From Sphingomonas sp. Leaf343 (GTDB lineage Bacteria; Pseudomonadota; Alphaproteobacteria; Sphingomonadales; Sphingomonadaceae), in the NCBI RefSeq assembly GCF_001423765.1, contig NZ_LMPG01000010.1, positions 187,220 to 251,219 of the forward strand: a DNA stretch of 64,000 nt, read 5' to 3'. Position numbers and translations under genes: made by a program. The notes under the pieces are model-generated. The model was given only the letters and a program-made list of their open reading frames with translations, did not search any database and was not told the origin of the DNA. Numbering within the stretch: position 1 is the first letter of the stretch; the number at the start of each line of letters is the position of its first letter. This document shows positions 7,658-17,204 of this stretch, piece after piece.

Positions 7658-8908
7658 ATGATACTGACGACGGGCGCGACATGGGGCATCTGCGCGGCCT
7701 GCACCGCGGGCGTGGTCGCCCGGCCGTTCCGCTGGCCGGAAGCTGTCTGGGCGGTATCCGGCGCAACGCTGCTGCTGGTGTCCGGCCTGTTGCCGATCTC
7801 GTCCGCGCTGTTCGCGATCGGCAAGGGGCTCGATGTCTACCTCTTCCTGATCGGCATGATGGTGTTGAGCGAAACCGCGCGGCAACAGGGGCTGTTCGAC
7901 TGGGTCGCGGCCACCGCCTCCATCCACGCGCGCGGATCGACGCCGCGGCTGTTCCTCCTGGTCTTTGTCGCCGGGATCGTCACGACGACCTTCCTGTCGA
8001 ACGACGCCACCGCCGTCGTTTTGACGCCGGCCGTCTACGCCGCCGCGCGCAAGGCCAAGGCCGATCCGCTGCCGTTGCTGTTCGCCTGCGCGCTGATCGC
8101 CAATGCGGCAAGCTTCGTGCTGCCGATCTCCAACCCCGCCAATCTGGTCCTGTACGGCGGCACGATGCCGCCGCTCGGCCAATGGTTCGCGTCCTTCGCG
8201 CTGCCGTCGCTCGCGTCGATCGTCGTGACGTTCCTGGCGCTGCGCTGGGTTGAGCGGTCGAGGATCGCCGGGGTCTGCGCGACCGATGTGGAGCGTAGTC
8301 CGCTGTCGACGGGCGGCAAGGCGGCGCTGGCCGGTATCGTCGCGACGGCGGCGATCCTGCTCGGCGCCTCGGCATTCGATGCACAACTCGGCCTGCCGAC
8401 CGCGATCGCCGGCATCGCCACCGCGCTGCTGGTCTGTGGATGGACGCGCCGGTCGCCGATCGGCATCGTGCGCGACGTGTCGTGGAGCGTCCTGCCGCTG
8501 GTCGCGGGGTTGTTCGTCCTGGTCGAGGCACTCGACCATACCGGCGTCATCGGCCGGATCGCGGCGGCGTTGCGGGCGATGTCGGCCGACCCGGTGGAGG
8601 CGGCGCTGACGTCCGGCACGCTGCTCGCCTTCGGGTCGAACCTCATCAACAACCTGCCCGCAGGCCTGATCGCCAGCACCGCCGTCGCGCAGGCGCAGCC
8701 GCCGCGCCTCGTCGCCGATGCGCTGCTGATCGGGGTCGATCTGGGTCCGAATCTGTCGATCACCGGCTCCCTCGCGACGATCCTGTGGCTTCAGGCGATT
8801 CGTCGCGAAGGGGAGGATGTCGGCTTCTGGCGCTTTCTGAAGGTGGGCGCGGTGACGATGATCCCCGCCCTCGCGGCGGCGCTCGGCACGCGCGTGCTCC
8901 TCGGTTGA
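7658..8908 (+). CDS. ArsB/NhaD-superfamily permease (arsenite or anion exporter-like)
   Basis: 416 aa, about 10-12 membrane segments, in the inner membrane. Two half-site motifs mark the ion transporter superfamily: FLSNDATAVVLTPAV in the first half and SNLINNLPAGLIAST in the second. These match ArsB-type arsenite permeases best. No arsR, arsC or acr3 lies nearby, so arsenite is a family-based guess. The ATG at 7658 starts directly at the first hydrophobic helix (MILTTGATWGICAACTAGV) and is preferred over a frame open from 7538. An MFS gene follows after 37 bp. Confidence 0.8.
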   Translation: MILTTGATWGICAACTAGVVARPFRWPEAVWAVSGATLLLVSGLLPISSALFAIGKGLDVYLFLIGMMVLSETARQQGLFDWVAATASIHARGSTPRLFLLVFVAGIVTTTFLSNDATAVVLTPAVYAAARKAKADPLPLLFACALIANAASFVLPISNPANLVLYGGTMPPLGQWFASFALPSLASIVVTFLALRWVERSRIAGVCATDVERSPLSTGGKAALAGIVATAAILLGASAFDAQLGLPTAIAGIATALLVCGWTRRSPIGIVRDVSWSVLPLVAGLFVLVEALDHTGVIGRIAAALRAMSADPVEAALTSGTLLAFGSNLINNLPAGLIASTAVAQAQPPRLVADALLIGVDLGPNLSITGSLATILWLQAIRREGEDVGFWRFLKVGAVTMIPALAAALGTRVLLG

Positions 8909-8945
8909 CCCCCTGTACTCTCTCTCGACACGGCAAGGAACGATC

Positions 8946-10223
8946 ATGGCCACCGCATCCGCATCGCTCCTCTCGGGCGACTCCCCACCCCGCCCGTCAT
9001 CGTCGGGACCTTCGACGTTCGGGCGCACGCTCGACACGCTCAACTTCTTCCTTGCCGATGTCCGTGACGGGCTTGGCCCCTACCTGGCCATCTATCTGCT
9101 GGCGGTACGCGGGCCGTCGCATGGCTGGAACGAGGCGACGGTCGGACTGGTGCTGACCATCGCCGGGATCATCGGCCTGCTGGCGCAGACGCCGGCCGGC
9201 AGCCTGATCGACCGGACCCGCAACAAGCCGCGCATCGTCATGGCGGCCGCGCTGCTGGTGACGCTCAGCAGCATCTCCCTCCCCGTCGTATCGGGCTTCG
9301 CTGCAGTCGCCGTCACGCAGTCGGTCGCCGCGATCGCCGGCGCGGTGTTCGCGCCCGCCATCTCGGCGATCACGCTCGGCCTCGTCGGACCGAAGATGTT
9401 CGCGAAGCGCGTCGGCCGCAACGAGGCGTTCAATCACGCCGGCAATGCCGTATCCGCCGGGCTGGCGGGTGCGCTGGCATGGAAGTTCGGACCGGTCGTG
9501 GTGTTCTGGCTGATGGGCGCGCTGACGGTCGCCAGCATCGCCAGCGCCTCGCGAATCCGGAACGACGACATCGACGACGCCGTCGCACGCGGTCTCGACT
9601 GCGAACCGGACGAAGGATGCGAGGAGCCCAGCGGCTGGAGGACGCTGGTCGAGAACCGGCCACTGATGATCTTCGCCGCCATCGCCTTCCTGTTCCATCT
9701 CGCCAATGCGGCGATGCTCACCTCCGTCAGCCAATTGCTCGCCAGAACCGTGGGCAAGGATCAGGCCACCTCGCTGACCGCGGCGTGCATCGTCGCGGCG
9801 CAACTCGTCATGGTGCCGGTCGCGATCTTCGTCGGCCGCCATACCGACCGGTTCGGGACAAAACCGATCTTTCTGACCGCGTTCGGGTTTCTCGCAATGC
9901 GCGGGGTACTCTACACCCTGTCGAACGATCCGTGGTGGCTGGTCGGGGTACAGGCGCTGGACGGCATCGGGGCCGGCATCTTCGGCGCCCTGTTCCCCGT
10001 CGTCATCGCCGACCTGACCAGGGGAACCGGTCGCTTCAATGTCAGCCAGGGCGCGGTCGCGACGACCCAGGGGCTGGGCGCGGCACTGTCCGCAACACTG
10101 GCTGGATCGATCATCGTCCACGCCGGGTATAGTGCCGGCTTCCTGACACTGGCGACGATCGCCGGTGGCGGGCTTCTCCTCTATATTTTCGCGATGCCGG
10201 AAACGAAGAAGGGCGCGGCCTGA
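8946..10223 (+). CDS. MFS transporter
   Basis: 425 aa with 12 predicted membrane segments in two six-helix halves, joined by a polar loop (around residues 198-225, rich in D/E with RNDDIDDAVARGLD). The MFS A-motif appears after helix 2 as GSLIDRTRNKPR and again in the second half as GRHTDRFGTKP. The N-terminal 30 residues are Ser/Pro-rich. The substrate cannot be read from sequence. AAGGA lies before the ATG. It probably shares a transcript with the ArsB-like permease 37 bp upstream. Confidence 0.88.
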   Translation: MATASASLLSGDSPPRPSSSGPSTFGRTLDTLNFFLADVRDGLGPYLAIYLLAVRGPSHGWNEATVGLVLTIAGIIGLLAQTPAGSLIDRTRNKPRIVMAAALLVTLSSISLPVVSGFAAVAVTQSVAAIAGAVFAPAISAITLGLVGPKMFAKRVGRNEAFNHAGNAVSAGLAGALAWKFGPVVVFWLMGALTVASIASASRIRNDDIDDAVARGLDCEPDEGCEEPSGWRTLVENRPLMIFAAIAFLFHLANAAMLTSVSQLLARTVGKDQATSLTAACIVAAQLVMVPVAIFVGRHTDRFGTKPIFLTAFGFLAMRGVLYTLSNDPWWLVGVQALDGIGAGIFGALFPVVIADLTRGTGRFNVSQGAVATTQGLGAALSATLAGSIIVHAGYSAGFLTLATIAGGGLLLYIFAMPETKKGAA

Positions 10224-10242
10224 GACGGATGCGCGGGTTCGA

Positions 10243-10614
10243 TCAGGCGGGCAGCATTCGTCCGGTCGTCCGATCGAGCCCGCGCGCGGTATAGATGTCC
10301 ACCGCCGTCGCGCCGAGCACGAACAGGATCGCGCCCCACACCGCTCGGTTCCGCGGGTGCGCCCGTGCAGCAGCACCCAGCGCGGTCAGGTCCAGCGCAT
10401 CGCCCGCAACTCGGCCCCAGACGTTGGTCGCGACCGCCGGTGCCGCGAGCAGCCCGGCACCCGCCACCAGTTCACGGACGCCGAAGGCGCGGATCAGCTT
10501 TTCCGAAACCTCCGCCTCCAGCGTCCGAGCTATCCGCTTCGCCCCGAACAGTTCGGCCGCGCCCAGCGCCACCAAGAACACGCCCAATCCAAGGCCCAAC
10601 GCTTTGAATTCCAT
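10243..10614 (-). CDS. Small membrane protein, DUF4267-like
   Basis: 123 aa with about four hydrophobic stretches: FKALGLGLGVFLVALGAAEL at the start, LVAGAGLLAAPAVATNVWG in the middle, and AVWGAILFVLGATAVDIYTA at the end. The segment IRAFGVRELVAGAGLL resembles a motif in DUF4267-type membrane proteins, sometimes fused to cyclase/dehydrase domains in sphingomonads. GGGAG lies 7 nt before the ATG at 10614. It follows the acidic protein gene (10673-11044) on the same strand by 58 bp. Confidence 0.7.
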   Translation of the reverse strand: MEFKALGLGLGVFLVALGAAELFGAKRIARTLEAEVSEKLIRAFGVRELVAGAGLLAAPAVATNVWGRVAGDALDLTALGAAARAHPRNRAVWGAILFVLGATAVDIYTARGLDRTTGRMLPA

Positions 10615-10672
10615 GACTTAACTCCCTCGCCGTCACCTCCGTTAATCGGTGTCGGCCGGGTAGCGTTCCGGG

Positions 10673-11044
10673 TCAGGATTCCGACCCGTCTCCGTTCGCC
10701 GCACCGGAATCATAATCTTCGCCAGCTTGTCCGCCGCCTGCGCCGGACCCACTGCCGTGGACCTCGCCAGTCGCGCGATCGACGTGAGCGCGTCGACCGT
10801 TCTCGGGCGGGATGCCGGCCCCGGCATTACGCGCCACCGAATCCACCGCCGTACCGCCATCGTTCGCGCCGACCCCGACCCGATCCGGCAATCGCTGGTC
10901 GTAGGTGTCCGCCTCGTTTCCGTAATGCCCGCCGGCATCGCCCACCGCATTGCCCCGTACCTCCTGCGTCGTATCAATGGTCGGACGGGCGATATCCGGC
11001 TTGGCGGGGGCGTGGTCGGCAGGGTTGTCGCGGTGATCGTGCAT
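10673..11044 (-). CDS. Acidic, low-complexity hypothetical protein
   Basis: 123 aa, hydrophilic, rich in Asp, Gly, Asn and His, with no cysteine and no membrane segment. It starts MHDHRDNPADHAPAKPDIAR and continues with repeated D/G/N-rich stretches, so it is probably disordered. The start is well supported: AGGAGGA lies five bases before the ATG at 11044. It is divergent from the EEP-domain gene at 11135. Similar small acidic proteins are common hypotheticals in sphingomonads; no function is assigned. Confidence 0.65.
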   Translation of the reverse strand: MHDHRDNPADHAPAKPDIARPTIDTTQEVRGNAVGDAGGHYGNEADTYDQRLPDRVGVGANDGGTAVDSVARNAGAGIPPENGRRAHVDRATGEVHGSGSGAGGGQAGEDYDSGAANGDGSES

Positions 11045-11134
11045 GGCATCCTCCTGCATCGGTGATGCCGTTCGAACGCGTGACGGCGCGGAGGGCTGCA
11101 ACCGGTGACGCTGCTGCTGCGTTGCGCCTGCGGA

Positions 11135-11833
11135 ATGATCCTGAAAGTCGCCAGCTACAACATGCACAAGGGGGTCGGAACCGATCGGCGGCTGAGCCCC
11201 GAACGGATCCTCGACGTGCTGCGGGAGATCGATGCCGACGTGATCGCCTTGCAGGAGGCGGACCGCCGCTTCGGCACCCGTGACGGCGTCATCCCCGTCC
11301 ACCTGCTGGCCGAACACAGCGACTGGCAGGCTGTGGCGGTGGGCAAGCGGGCCGCCAGCATGGGCTGGCACGGCAATGCCCTGCTGGTGCGCAAGTCCGC
11401 GACGGTCGTCGGCTGCGACGCGATCCACTTGCCCGCCCTGGAACCGCGTGGCGCGGTATCGGCTGAGGTTGACGTGAATGGCGGCTCCGTCTGCGTTGTC
11501 GGCATGCATCTCGACCTGTCCGGTCTCTGGCGACGCAAGCAGGCCGCCGCGATCCTCACGCATGTCGCGCAGCGGCCGACGTCGCGGCCCACGGTGATGA
11601 TGGGCGACCTCAACGACTGGTCCGCCGCATCCGGTTGCCTGCGCGATTTCGGTCGCGACTTCGTCATGGCCGCGACCGGCCCCTCCTTCCACGCACGCGC
11701 GCCGGTCGCCCGGCTCGACCGCATCATGGTGTCGCGCGACCTGACGATCCGCAATTGCGGCGTCCACGCCAGCGCCGCCGCGCGGAAAGCGTCGGATCAT
11801 CTGCCGATCTGGGCGGTCGTCGAAGCGGCCTGA
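11135..11833 (+). CDS. Endonuclease/exonuclease/phosphatase (EEP) family protein
   Basis: 232 aa. It carries the EEP fold motifs in order: VASYNMHKGVGTDRR at the N-terminus, ADVIALQEADRR with the metal-binding Glu near residue 45, MHLDLSGLWRRKQ, MMGDLNDW near residue 155, and SDHLPIWAVVE with the catalytic Asp-His at the C-terminus. The group includes metal-dependent nucleases and phospho(di)esterases acting on lipids or sugars. An upstream GTG at 11105 would add ten residues, but the ATG at 11135 starts right at the first strand. Its stop overlaps the patatin gene start (TGATG), which hints at a lipid substrate. Confidence 0.88.
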   Translation: MILKVASYNMHKGVGTDRRLSPERILDVLREIDADVIALQEADRRFGTRDGVIPVHLLAEHSDWQAVAVGKRAASMGWHGNALLVRKSATVVGCDAIHLPALEPRGAVSAEVDVNGGSVCVVGMHLDLSGLWRRKQAAAILTHVAQRPTSRPTVMMGDLNDWSAASGCLRDFGRDFVMAATGPSFHARAPVARLDRIMVSRDLTIRNCGVHASAAARKASDHLPIWAVVEAA

Positions 11834-14100
11834 TGCGGGAAAAGGAGCTCCGCCTCGCGCTCGTCTGCTACGGTGGCATCAGCCTCGCGGTCTACATGCA
11901 CGGCATCACCAAGGAAGTATGGCGGCTCGCCCGCGCCAGCCGGGCGCGGCATGACGGCGCGCCGCCACCCGCCGGCACCGACACGGTCTATCATGCGCTG
12001 CTGGACGAGATCGAGACGCGCGGCGGCCTGAGACTGCGCGTGCTGGCCGACATCGTCGCGGGGGCGAGCGCGGGCGGGATCAACGGCATTTTTCTGGGTC
12101 AGGCGATCGCCACCGGACAATCGCTCGATCCACTGACCGACCTGTGGCTGACCTCCGCCGATGTCGAGGCGCTGATCGACCCCGCTGCGGCGCCAGCCCA
12201 TCGCCTGTCGAAGCTCTGGGCGCTGCCGCTGGCATGGATGGCGGCCGGGCGCAGCACCGATGCGCTGGAGGAACATGCCGACGCGGCCACGCGGGACGAG
12301 GTGCGGGCGAAGCTGTCGCACTTCGTCCGCTCGCGCTGGTTCGAACCGCCCTTCGGCGGGGAGACGTTCACCGGCCTGCTGCTCGATGCGTTCGACGCCA
12401 TGGCGGCATCGGAGCGCGGATCGCGCCTGCTGCCCGATGGCCAGCCCCTCGACCTGTTCGTCACCGTCACCGACTTCGCCGGCCACCCCGAACGCCTGCG
12501 CCTGAACTCTCCGCCCGAGGTCGTGGAGACGGAGCATCGCCTCGTCGTGTCCTTTTCCGACGAGGGGCACGCGACCGACACGCTGGCGGCAATTCCCGAA
12601 CTGGCATTCGCCGCGCGCGCCACGTCCAGCTTTCCTGGCGCGTTTCCGCCGTTCCAGGTCGGCGAGCTCGATCGCGTCCTGAAGGCGCGATCCGGCACGT
12701 GGCCCGGCCGACGCGCCTTTCTCCGCCGCATACTTCCCAGACAGTCCGCCGCCAATGCCGCCGACAAGGCGGTGCTGATCGACGGCTCCGTCCTCGCCAA
12801 CGCGCCGTTCCAGCCGGCCATCGCGGCGCTGCGCAAACGTCCGGCGCGGCGACAGGTCGACCGGCGCTTCGTCTATATCGATCCCTCACCCGGTCCCAAG
12901 TTCCGGCTGGGCGGGCGCGACGGTACACCCGGCTTCTTCCAGACGATCATCGGCGCATCCAGCGAACTGCCGCGACAACAGCCGATCCGCGACAATCTGG
13001 ATGCGCTTGCGGAACGGTCGGCGCGGATCGAGCAGATGCTCGGCCTGGTCGCGGCGATCCGTCCGCGCGTGGAGACGGAAGTGGAGGCGCTGTTCGGCCG
13101 CACGTTGTTCCTGAACCGGCCGAGTGCGCGCCGGCTGGCGGCATGGCGCGCGCGGGCGCAGATCGCCGCCGCGACGCAGGCCGGCTTCGCCTACGCCGCC
13201 TACGGCCATGCCAAGCAGGCGGCGGTGATCGACGCGCTGGCGGCGCTGGTCCACGGCATTGGCTGCGAGCAGCCACCGGAACGCCGCCGCCGCATCCGGC
13301 AGACGATCGCGACCGAGGCTGCCTTGCGCGCCGGCGGCGATCCGGCAGAACCGCAGGCGATCACGTTCCTGCGCGTGTTCGACACCGGCTTTCGCATCCG
13401 TCGCCTGCGTCTGCTCGCACGGCGGCTGGGGGAATTGGAAGAACGCGACGTCGAGCATCTGGGGGAGCTGCGCAAGGCGATCTACCTTTCCCTTTCGGAC
13501 TATCTCGACCGCCAGCGCGCCGAGGCGTTCGCCGGCCTGCGAGCTACGGCGCGAAGCCTGCGCAACGATGCCGCGCCGCTGCTCGATGCGCTGGCGACCG
13601 CGCTCGACCTGCCGACGCTGGACGCGGACACCGACGCGCGGCTGGCGGCTGCGCTGGCCCCGCTCGATCGCGACGCGCGACGAACGATGCTGCTCGCCTA
13701 TCTCGGCTTCCCGTTCTACGACACCGCCACGCTGCCGCTGCTGCAAGGCGAGGGGCTCGACGAGTTCGACACGATCCGCGTCGATCGCATCGCGCCGGAG
13801 GATGCGCCCTCGATCCGCGCGGGTGGCGCGGAGGCGACGTTGAAGGGTATCCAGTTCAACAGCTTCGGCGCATTCTTCAGCCGCGCCTACCGCGAGAACG
13901 ACTATCTCTGGGGTCGGCTGCACGGTGCGGAGCGGATGATCGATATCGTCGTCTCCACCCTGCCCTCTTCCGTTCGCCTCCGCGCCGGCCGCATCGCCGC
14001 GATCAAGCGTGCCGCCTTCGTCGCGATACTGGACGAGGAAGAACCGCGTTTGCTGTCAATCGGCGCGCTCATCGCGTCGTTGCGGCGCGAGGTCGGATAG
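11833..14100 (+). CDS. Patatin-like protein with DUF3376-type C-terminal region
   Basis: 755 aa. The N-terminal 350 residues form a patatin-like serine acyl hydrolase: an oxyanion loop (CYGGISLAVYMHGITKEVW), the nucleophile elbow GASAGGINGIFLGQA near residue 78, SFPGAFPPFQVGE, and the catalytic Asp in LIDGSVLANAPF. The C-terminal half is mostly helical and fits the DUF3376 patatin-related family. It ends with an IQFNSFGAFFSRAYRENDY motif. It is probably a phospholipase A-type enzyme; no signal peptide is seen. It is translationally coupled to the EEP gene through TGATG. Confidence 0.9.
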   Translation: MREKELRLALVCYGGISLAVYMHGITKEVWRLARASRARHDGAPPPAGTDTVYHALLDEIETRGGLRLRVLADIVAGASAGGINGIFLGQAIATGQSLDPLTDLWLTSADVEALIDPAAAPAHRLSKLWALPLAWMAAGRSTDALEEHADAATRDEVRAKLSHFVRSRWFEPPFGGETFTGLLLDAFDAMAASERGSRLLPDGQPLDLFVTVTDFAGHPERLRLNSPPEVVETEHRLVVSFSDEGHATDTLAAIPELAFAARATSSFPGAFPPFQVGELDRVLKARSGTWPGRRAFLRRILPRQSAANAADKAVLIDGSVLANAPFQPAIAALRKRPARRQVDRRFVYIDPSPGPKFRLGGRDGTPGFFQTIIGASSELPRQQPIRDNLDALAERSARIEQMLGLVAAIRPRVETEVEALFGRTLFLNRPSARRLAAWRARAQIAAATQAGFAYAAYGHAKQAAVIDALAALVHGIGCEQPPERRRRIRQTIATEAALRAGGDPAEPQAITFLRVFDTGFRIRRLRLLARRLGELEERDVEHLGELRKAIYLSLSDYLDRQRAEAFAGLRATARSLRNDAAPLLDALATALDLPTLDADTDARLAAALAPLDRDARRTMLLAYLGFPFYDTATLPLLQGEGLDEFDTIRVDRIAPEDAPSIRAGGAEATLKGIQFNSFGAFFSRAYRENDYLWGRLHGAERMIDIVVSTLPSSVRLRAGRIAAIKRAAFVAILDEEEPRLLSIGALIASLRREVG

Positions 14101-14177
14101 ACGAACCGGTACGAAGGCTGGTCAAGCCGCGGCTTCGCCTGTAGCCTTGCACCCCGCATGGGTGAACGGAGACGAGA

Positions 14178-14525
14178 ATGCAGTTCCTGAAGATCCTCTT
14201 CTGGTGCCTCCTCGCCTTTCTGGCCGCGCTGTTCACGATCGGCAATTGGACGTCGGTGCCGATCCACCTGCCGGGCGACCTCGTCGCCGAGGTGAACCTG
14301 CCGTTCCTGCTGCTCGTCACCTTCCTCCTCGGGCTGCTGCCGACCTTCGGATGGCAGGCGGCCCGGCGCTGGCGACTGAAGCAGCGGCTGACGACGTGCG
14401 AGCGCCTGCTCGCGGAAACCCGCGCCGCGCACATACCGCCGCCGGCAACCCCCACGCTGGCGGTGCAGCCGCTGGCCCCCGACGCCGCCTATGCACCGAT
14501 CGCGCCGGAGCCGAGCCCGAAGTGA
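14178..14525 (+). CDS. LapA/DUF1049-type membrane protein
   Basis: 115 aa with two membrane helices in the first 60 residues (FLKILFWCLLAFLAALFTIG and LPFLLLVTFLLGLLPTFGW) separated by a short hydrophilic turn. A basic segment (QAARRWRLKQRL) and a Pro/Ala-rich tail follow. This is the lipopolysaccharide assembly protein A (LapA/YciS) layout. Its stop overlaps the GTG start of pyrF (GTGA). LapA-like genes commonly sit just upstream of pyrF in proteobacteria. ACGGAGA precedes the ATG. Confidence 0.85.
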   Translation: MQFLKILFWCLLAFLAALFTIGNWTSVPIHLPGDLVAEVNLPFLLLVTFLLGLLPTFGWQAARRWRLKQRLTTCERLLAETRAAHIPPPATPTLAVQPLAPDAAYAPIAPEPSPK

Positions 14526-15196
14526 GCAACCGCATCTACGTCGCGATCGACACGCCCGATCTCACCCGCGCCAAAGCTATCGCCGCCAAGGTCCGCAATC
14601 ACGTCGGCGGCCTGAAGCTGGGACTGGAGTTCTTCGCCGCCCACGGCCAGCCCGGCGTGCGGGACATGGCATCGATCGGCCTGCCGATCTTCCTCGACCT
14701 GAAGCTGCACGACATCCCCAATACCGTTGCCAAGGCGGTGCAGGCGCTGTCGCCGCTCGAAACCGCGATACTAACCGTCCACGCCAGCGGCGGCCGCGCG
14801 ATGCTGGAGGATGCCAAGGCCGCCGCGCCTCTCGGCACGAAGGTAGTGGCCGTGACGATGCTGACCAGCCTCGACGCCAGCGACCTTGCCGCGACCGGTG
14901 TGTCGGGCAGCGCGCACGATCAGGTCGTCCGCCTCGCCGCGCTCGCCGCCGAAGCGGGCGTCGACGGCATCGTCTGTTCCGGCGCGGAGGTCGCCGCGGC
15001 CAAGACGGCCTGGCCGAAGGGCTATTTTGTCGTCCCCGGCGTGCGAATGGTCGACGGTCCAGCCGGCGACCAGAAGCGCGTCGTCACGCCCCGTGCGGCG
15101 ATCGACGGCGGGGCGTCGATCATCGTCGTCGGCCGCCCGATCACGCAGGCAGAGAATCCCGACGCCGCCGCGCGGGCCATCGCCGCGACGCTGTGA
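14522..15196 (+). CDS. pyrF: Orotidine 5'-phosphate decarboxylase
   Basis: 224 aa. PyrF makes UMP from OMP, the last step of pyrimidine synthesis. The start is a GTG at 14522 that overlaps the previous stop. The catalytic charged cluster is present: D and K in IFLDLKLHDIPNT near residue 60, preceded by GLKLGLEFF. The phosphate-binding C-terminus (IIVVGRPITQAENP) is also complete. It is the second gene of the lapA-pyrF-trpFBA-accD-folC cluster. Confidence 0.97.
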   Translation: MSNRIYVAIDTPDLTRAKAIAAKVRNHVGGLKLGLEFFAAHGQPGVRDMASIGLPIFLDLKLHDIPNTVAKAVQALSPLETAILTVHASGGRAMLEDAKAAAPLGTKVVAVTMLTSLDASDLAATGVSGSAHDQVVRLAALAAEAGVDGIVCSGAEVAAAKTAWPKGYFVVPGVRMVDGPAGDQKRVVTPRAAIDGGASIIVVGRPITQAENPDAAARAIAATL

Positions 15197-15348
15197 AGCA
15201 CGACGGCGGCCGTGCGTTACAAGCAGGCCGGCTGCTGCTATGCTCGCCCGGACACCGCCTCCGGCATTGACCCCGCTCCTCGTTCGACCGCCCTCCGGTC
15301 CGCGCAGGAAGCGGGCGAAACGGTGAACCGCATCGGAGACACGACGCC

Positions 15349-15978
15349 ATGCCCGCCAAGATCTGCGGCCTGACCACGGCCGCGACACTGGATGCCGCGA
15401 TTGGCGGCGGCGCAAGCCATGTCGGCTTCGTGTTCTTCGCCCCCTCGCCGCGCAACCTGACCTTCGATGCCGCGCCTGCACTTTCGGCGCGGGTGCCGGG
15501 TCACGTGTCGAAGGTCGGCGTCTTCGTCGATCCCGACGATGACCTGCTCGAACAGGCGGTCGCCGTCACCGGGCTGGATGCGCTGCAACTGCACAAGGTT
15601 CTACCCGCCCGCGCCGCCGCGATCCGGGAGCGGTTCGGACTCGAGACATGGGCGGCGGTTGCGGTGAAGGCGCGCGGCGACCTCGATGCGGCGCGGACGT
15701 TCGCCGGCGCGGCGGATCGTATCCTCTACGACGCCAAGACGCCGCCCGGTGCGGCGTTGCCCGGCGGCATGGGATTGCGCTTCGACTGGAGCCTGCTCGA
15801 CGGGTTTGCCCATCCGTTGCCCTGGGCGCTGTCCGGCGGTCTCGATCCCGCCAACGTCGCGGAGGCGATCGCCCGCACCGGCGCACCGCTGGTCGACGTT
15901 TCCTCGGGCGTCGAGAGCGCGCCGGGGGTCAAGGATGTGGACAAGATCGCCGCCTTCCTTAAAGCGGCGCGATCATGA
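15349..15978 (+). CDS. trpF: Phosphoribosylanthranilate isomerase
   Basis: 209 aa TIM barrel that carries out the third committed step of tryptophan synthesis (PRA to CdRP). The start motif KICGLTT contains the catalytic cysteine. [12 protein letters not shown], the phosphate-binding [13 protein letters not shown] and [15 protein letters not shown] are all present. Its stop overlaps trpB (ATGA). The 150 bp upstream contain no visible leader peptide or attenuator; the gene is probably transcribed from pyrF. Confidence 0.97.
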   Translation: MPAKICGLTTAATLDAAIGGGASHVGFVFFAPSPRNLTFDAAPALSARVPGHVSKVGVFVDPDDDLLEQAVAVTGLDALQLHKVLPARAAAIRERFGLETWAAVAVKARGDLDAARTFAGAADRILYDAKTPPGAALPGGMGLRFDWSLLDGFAHPLPWALSGGLDPANVAEAIARTGAPLVDVSSGVESAPGVKDVDKIAAFLKAARS

Positions 15979-17204
15979 ACGCCCCCAATTCCTTTCGCAC
16001 GCAGCCCGACGAGCGCGGCCATTTCGGCCAGTTCGGTGGGCGGTTCGTCGCCGAGACGCTAATGCCGCTGATCCTCGATCTCGACCGCGAATACCGCGCG
16101 GCCAAGGCCGATCCGGCGTTCAAGGCCGAGTTCGAGGACCTGCTCGAACATTATGTCGGCCGTCCCAGTCCGCTCTATCACGCCGAACGCCTGTCGGCGG
16201 CGCTGCGCGAGGGTGCTGAACCCGGCATGGGTGCACAGGTCTGGTTCAAGCGCGACGAGCTGAACCACACCGGCGCGCACAAGATCAACAATTGCATCGG
16301 CCAGATCCTGCTGGCGATCCGCATGGGCAAGACGCGGATCATCGCGGAGACGGGCGCGGGCCAGCACGGGGTCGCCACCGCCGCCGTCTGCGCGCGTTTC
16401 GGCCTCCCTTGCGTGATCTACATGGGCGCGCGCGATATCGAGCGTCAGCAGCCGAACGTGTTCCGCATGAAGCTGCTCGGCGCGGAAGTACGCCCGGTCG
16501 AAAGCGGCGCGAAGACGCTGTCGGACGCGATGAACGAGGGCCTGCGCGACTGGGTCGCGAACGTTCACGACACCTTCTACATCATCGGCACCGCCGCCGG
16601 CCCGCATCCCTATCCGGAGATGGTCCGCGACTTCCAGAGCGTGATCGGACGCGAGGCGCGGGCGCAGATGCTCGCGCGCACCGGCCGGCTGCCCGACATG
16701 CTGGTCGCTGCGATCGGCGGCGGATCAAACGCGATCGGCCTGTTCCACCCGTTCCTCGACGACGCCGATGTCGCGATGCTGGGTGTCGAGGCGGCGGGAC
16801 ACGGCCTCGACAAGGATCACGCCGCCTCGCTTGCCGGTGGTTTCCCCGGCGTGCTTCATGGCAACAAGACCTATCTGTTGCAGGACGAGGACGGGCAGAT
16901 CGCGGAGGGTCACTCGATCTCCGCCGGCCTCGACTATCCCGGCATCGGACCGGAACATGCGTGGCTGCGCGACATCGGCCGCGTCGAGTATGACAGCGCG
17001 ACCGACCGGGACGCGCTCGACGCGTTCCAGCTGCTGTGCCGGACGGAGGGCATCATCCCCGCGCTGGAGCCCGCCCATGCCATCGCCGCCGTCACCCGCC
17101 GTGCGAAAACGATGCGCGACGATCAGGTGATCCTCGCCAATCTGTGCGGGCGCGGTGACAAGGACATCTTCACCGTCGCGTCGGCACTGGGGGTGGCGAT
17201 ATGA
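15975..17204 (+). CDS. trpB: Tryptophan synthase beta subunit
   Basis: 409 aa. TrpB joins indole and L-serine with pyridoxal phosphate. The PLP lysine is in the motif [13 protein letters not shown] near residue 100. The phosphate-binding GGGSNAIG loop lies near residue 245. The N-terminal [18 protein letters not shown] is characteristic. It overlaps trpF and trpA by ATGA at both ends, consistent with the alpha2beta2 complex being made in balanced amounts. Confidence 0.98.
   Translation: MNAPNSFRTQPDERGHFGQFGGRFVAETLMPLILDLDREYRAAKADPAFKAEFEDLLEHYVGRPSPLYHAERLSAALREGAEPGMGAQVWFKRDELNHTGAHKINNCIGQILLAIRMGKTRIIAETGAGQHGVATAAVCARFGLPCVIYMGARDIERQQPNVFRMKLLGAEVRPVESGAKTLSDAMNEGLRDWVANVHDTFYIIGTAAGPHPYPEMVRDFQSVIGREARAQMLARTGRLPDMLVAAIGGGSNAIGLFHPFLDDADVAMLGVEAAGHGLDKDHAASLAGGFPGVLHGNKTYLLQDEDGQIAEGHSISAGLDYPGIGPEHAWLRDIGRVEYDSATDRDALDAFQLLCRTEGIIPALEPAHAIAAVTRRAKTMRDDQVILANLCGRGDKDIFTVASALGVAI

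Noticed and set aside
7658..10223. Arsenic resistance operon
   Set aside because: Only an ArsB-like permease and a generic MFS gene are present; arsR, arsC and arsH are absent, so the substrate is left open.
15197..15348. Possible trp leader or attenuator before trpF
   Set aside because: No Trp-codon leader peptide and no competing hairpins with a T tract could be seen.
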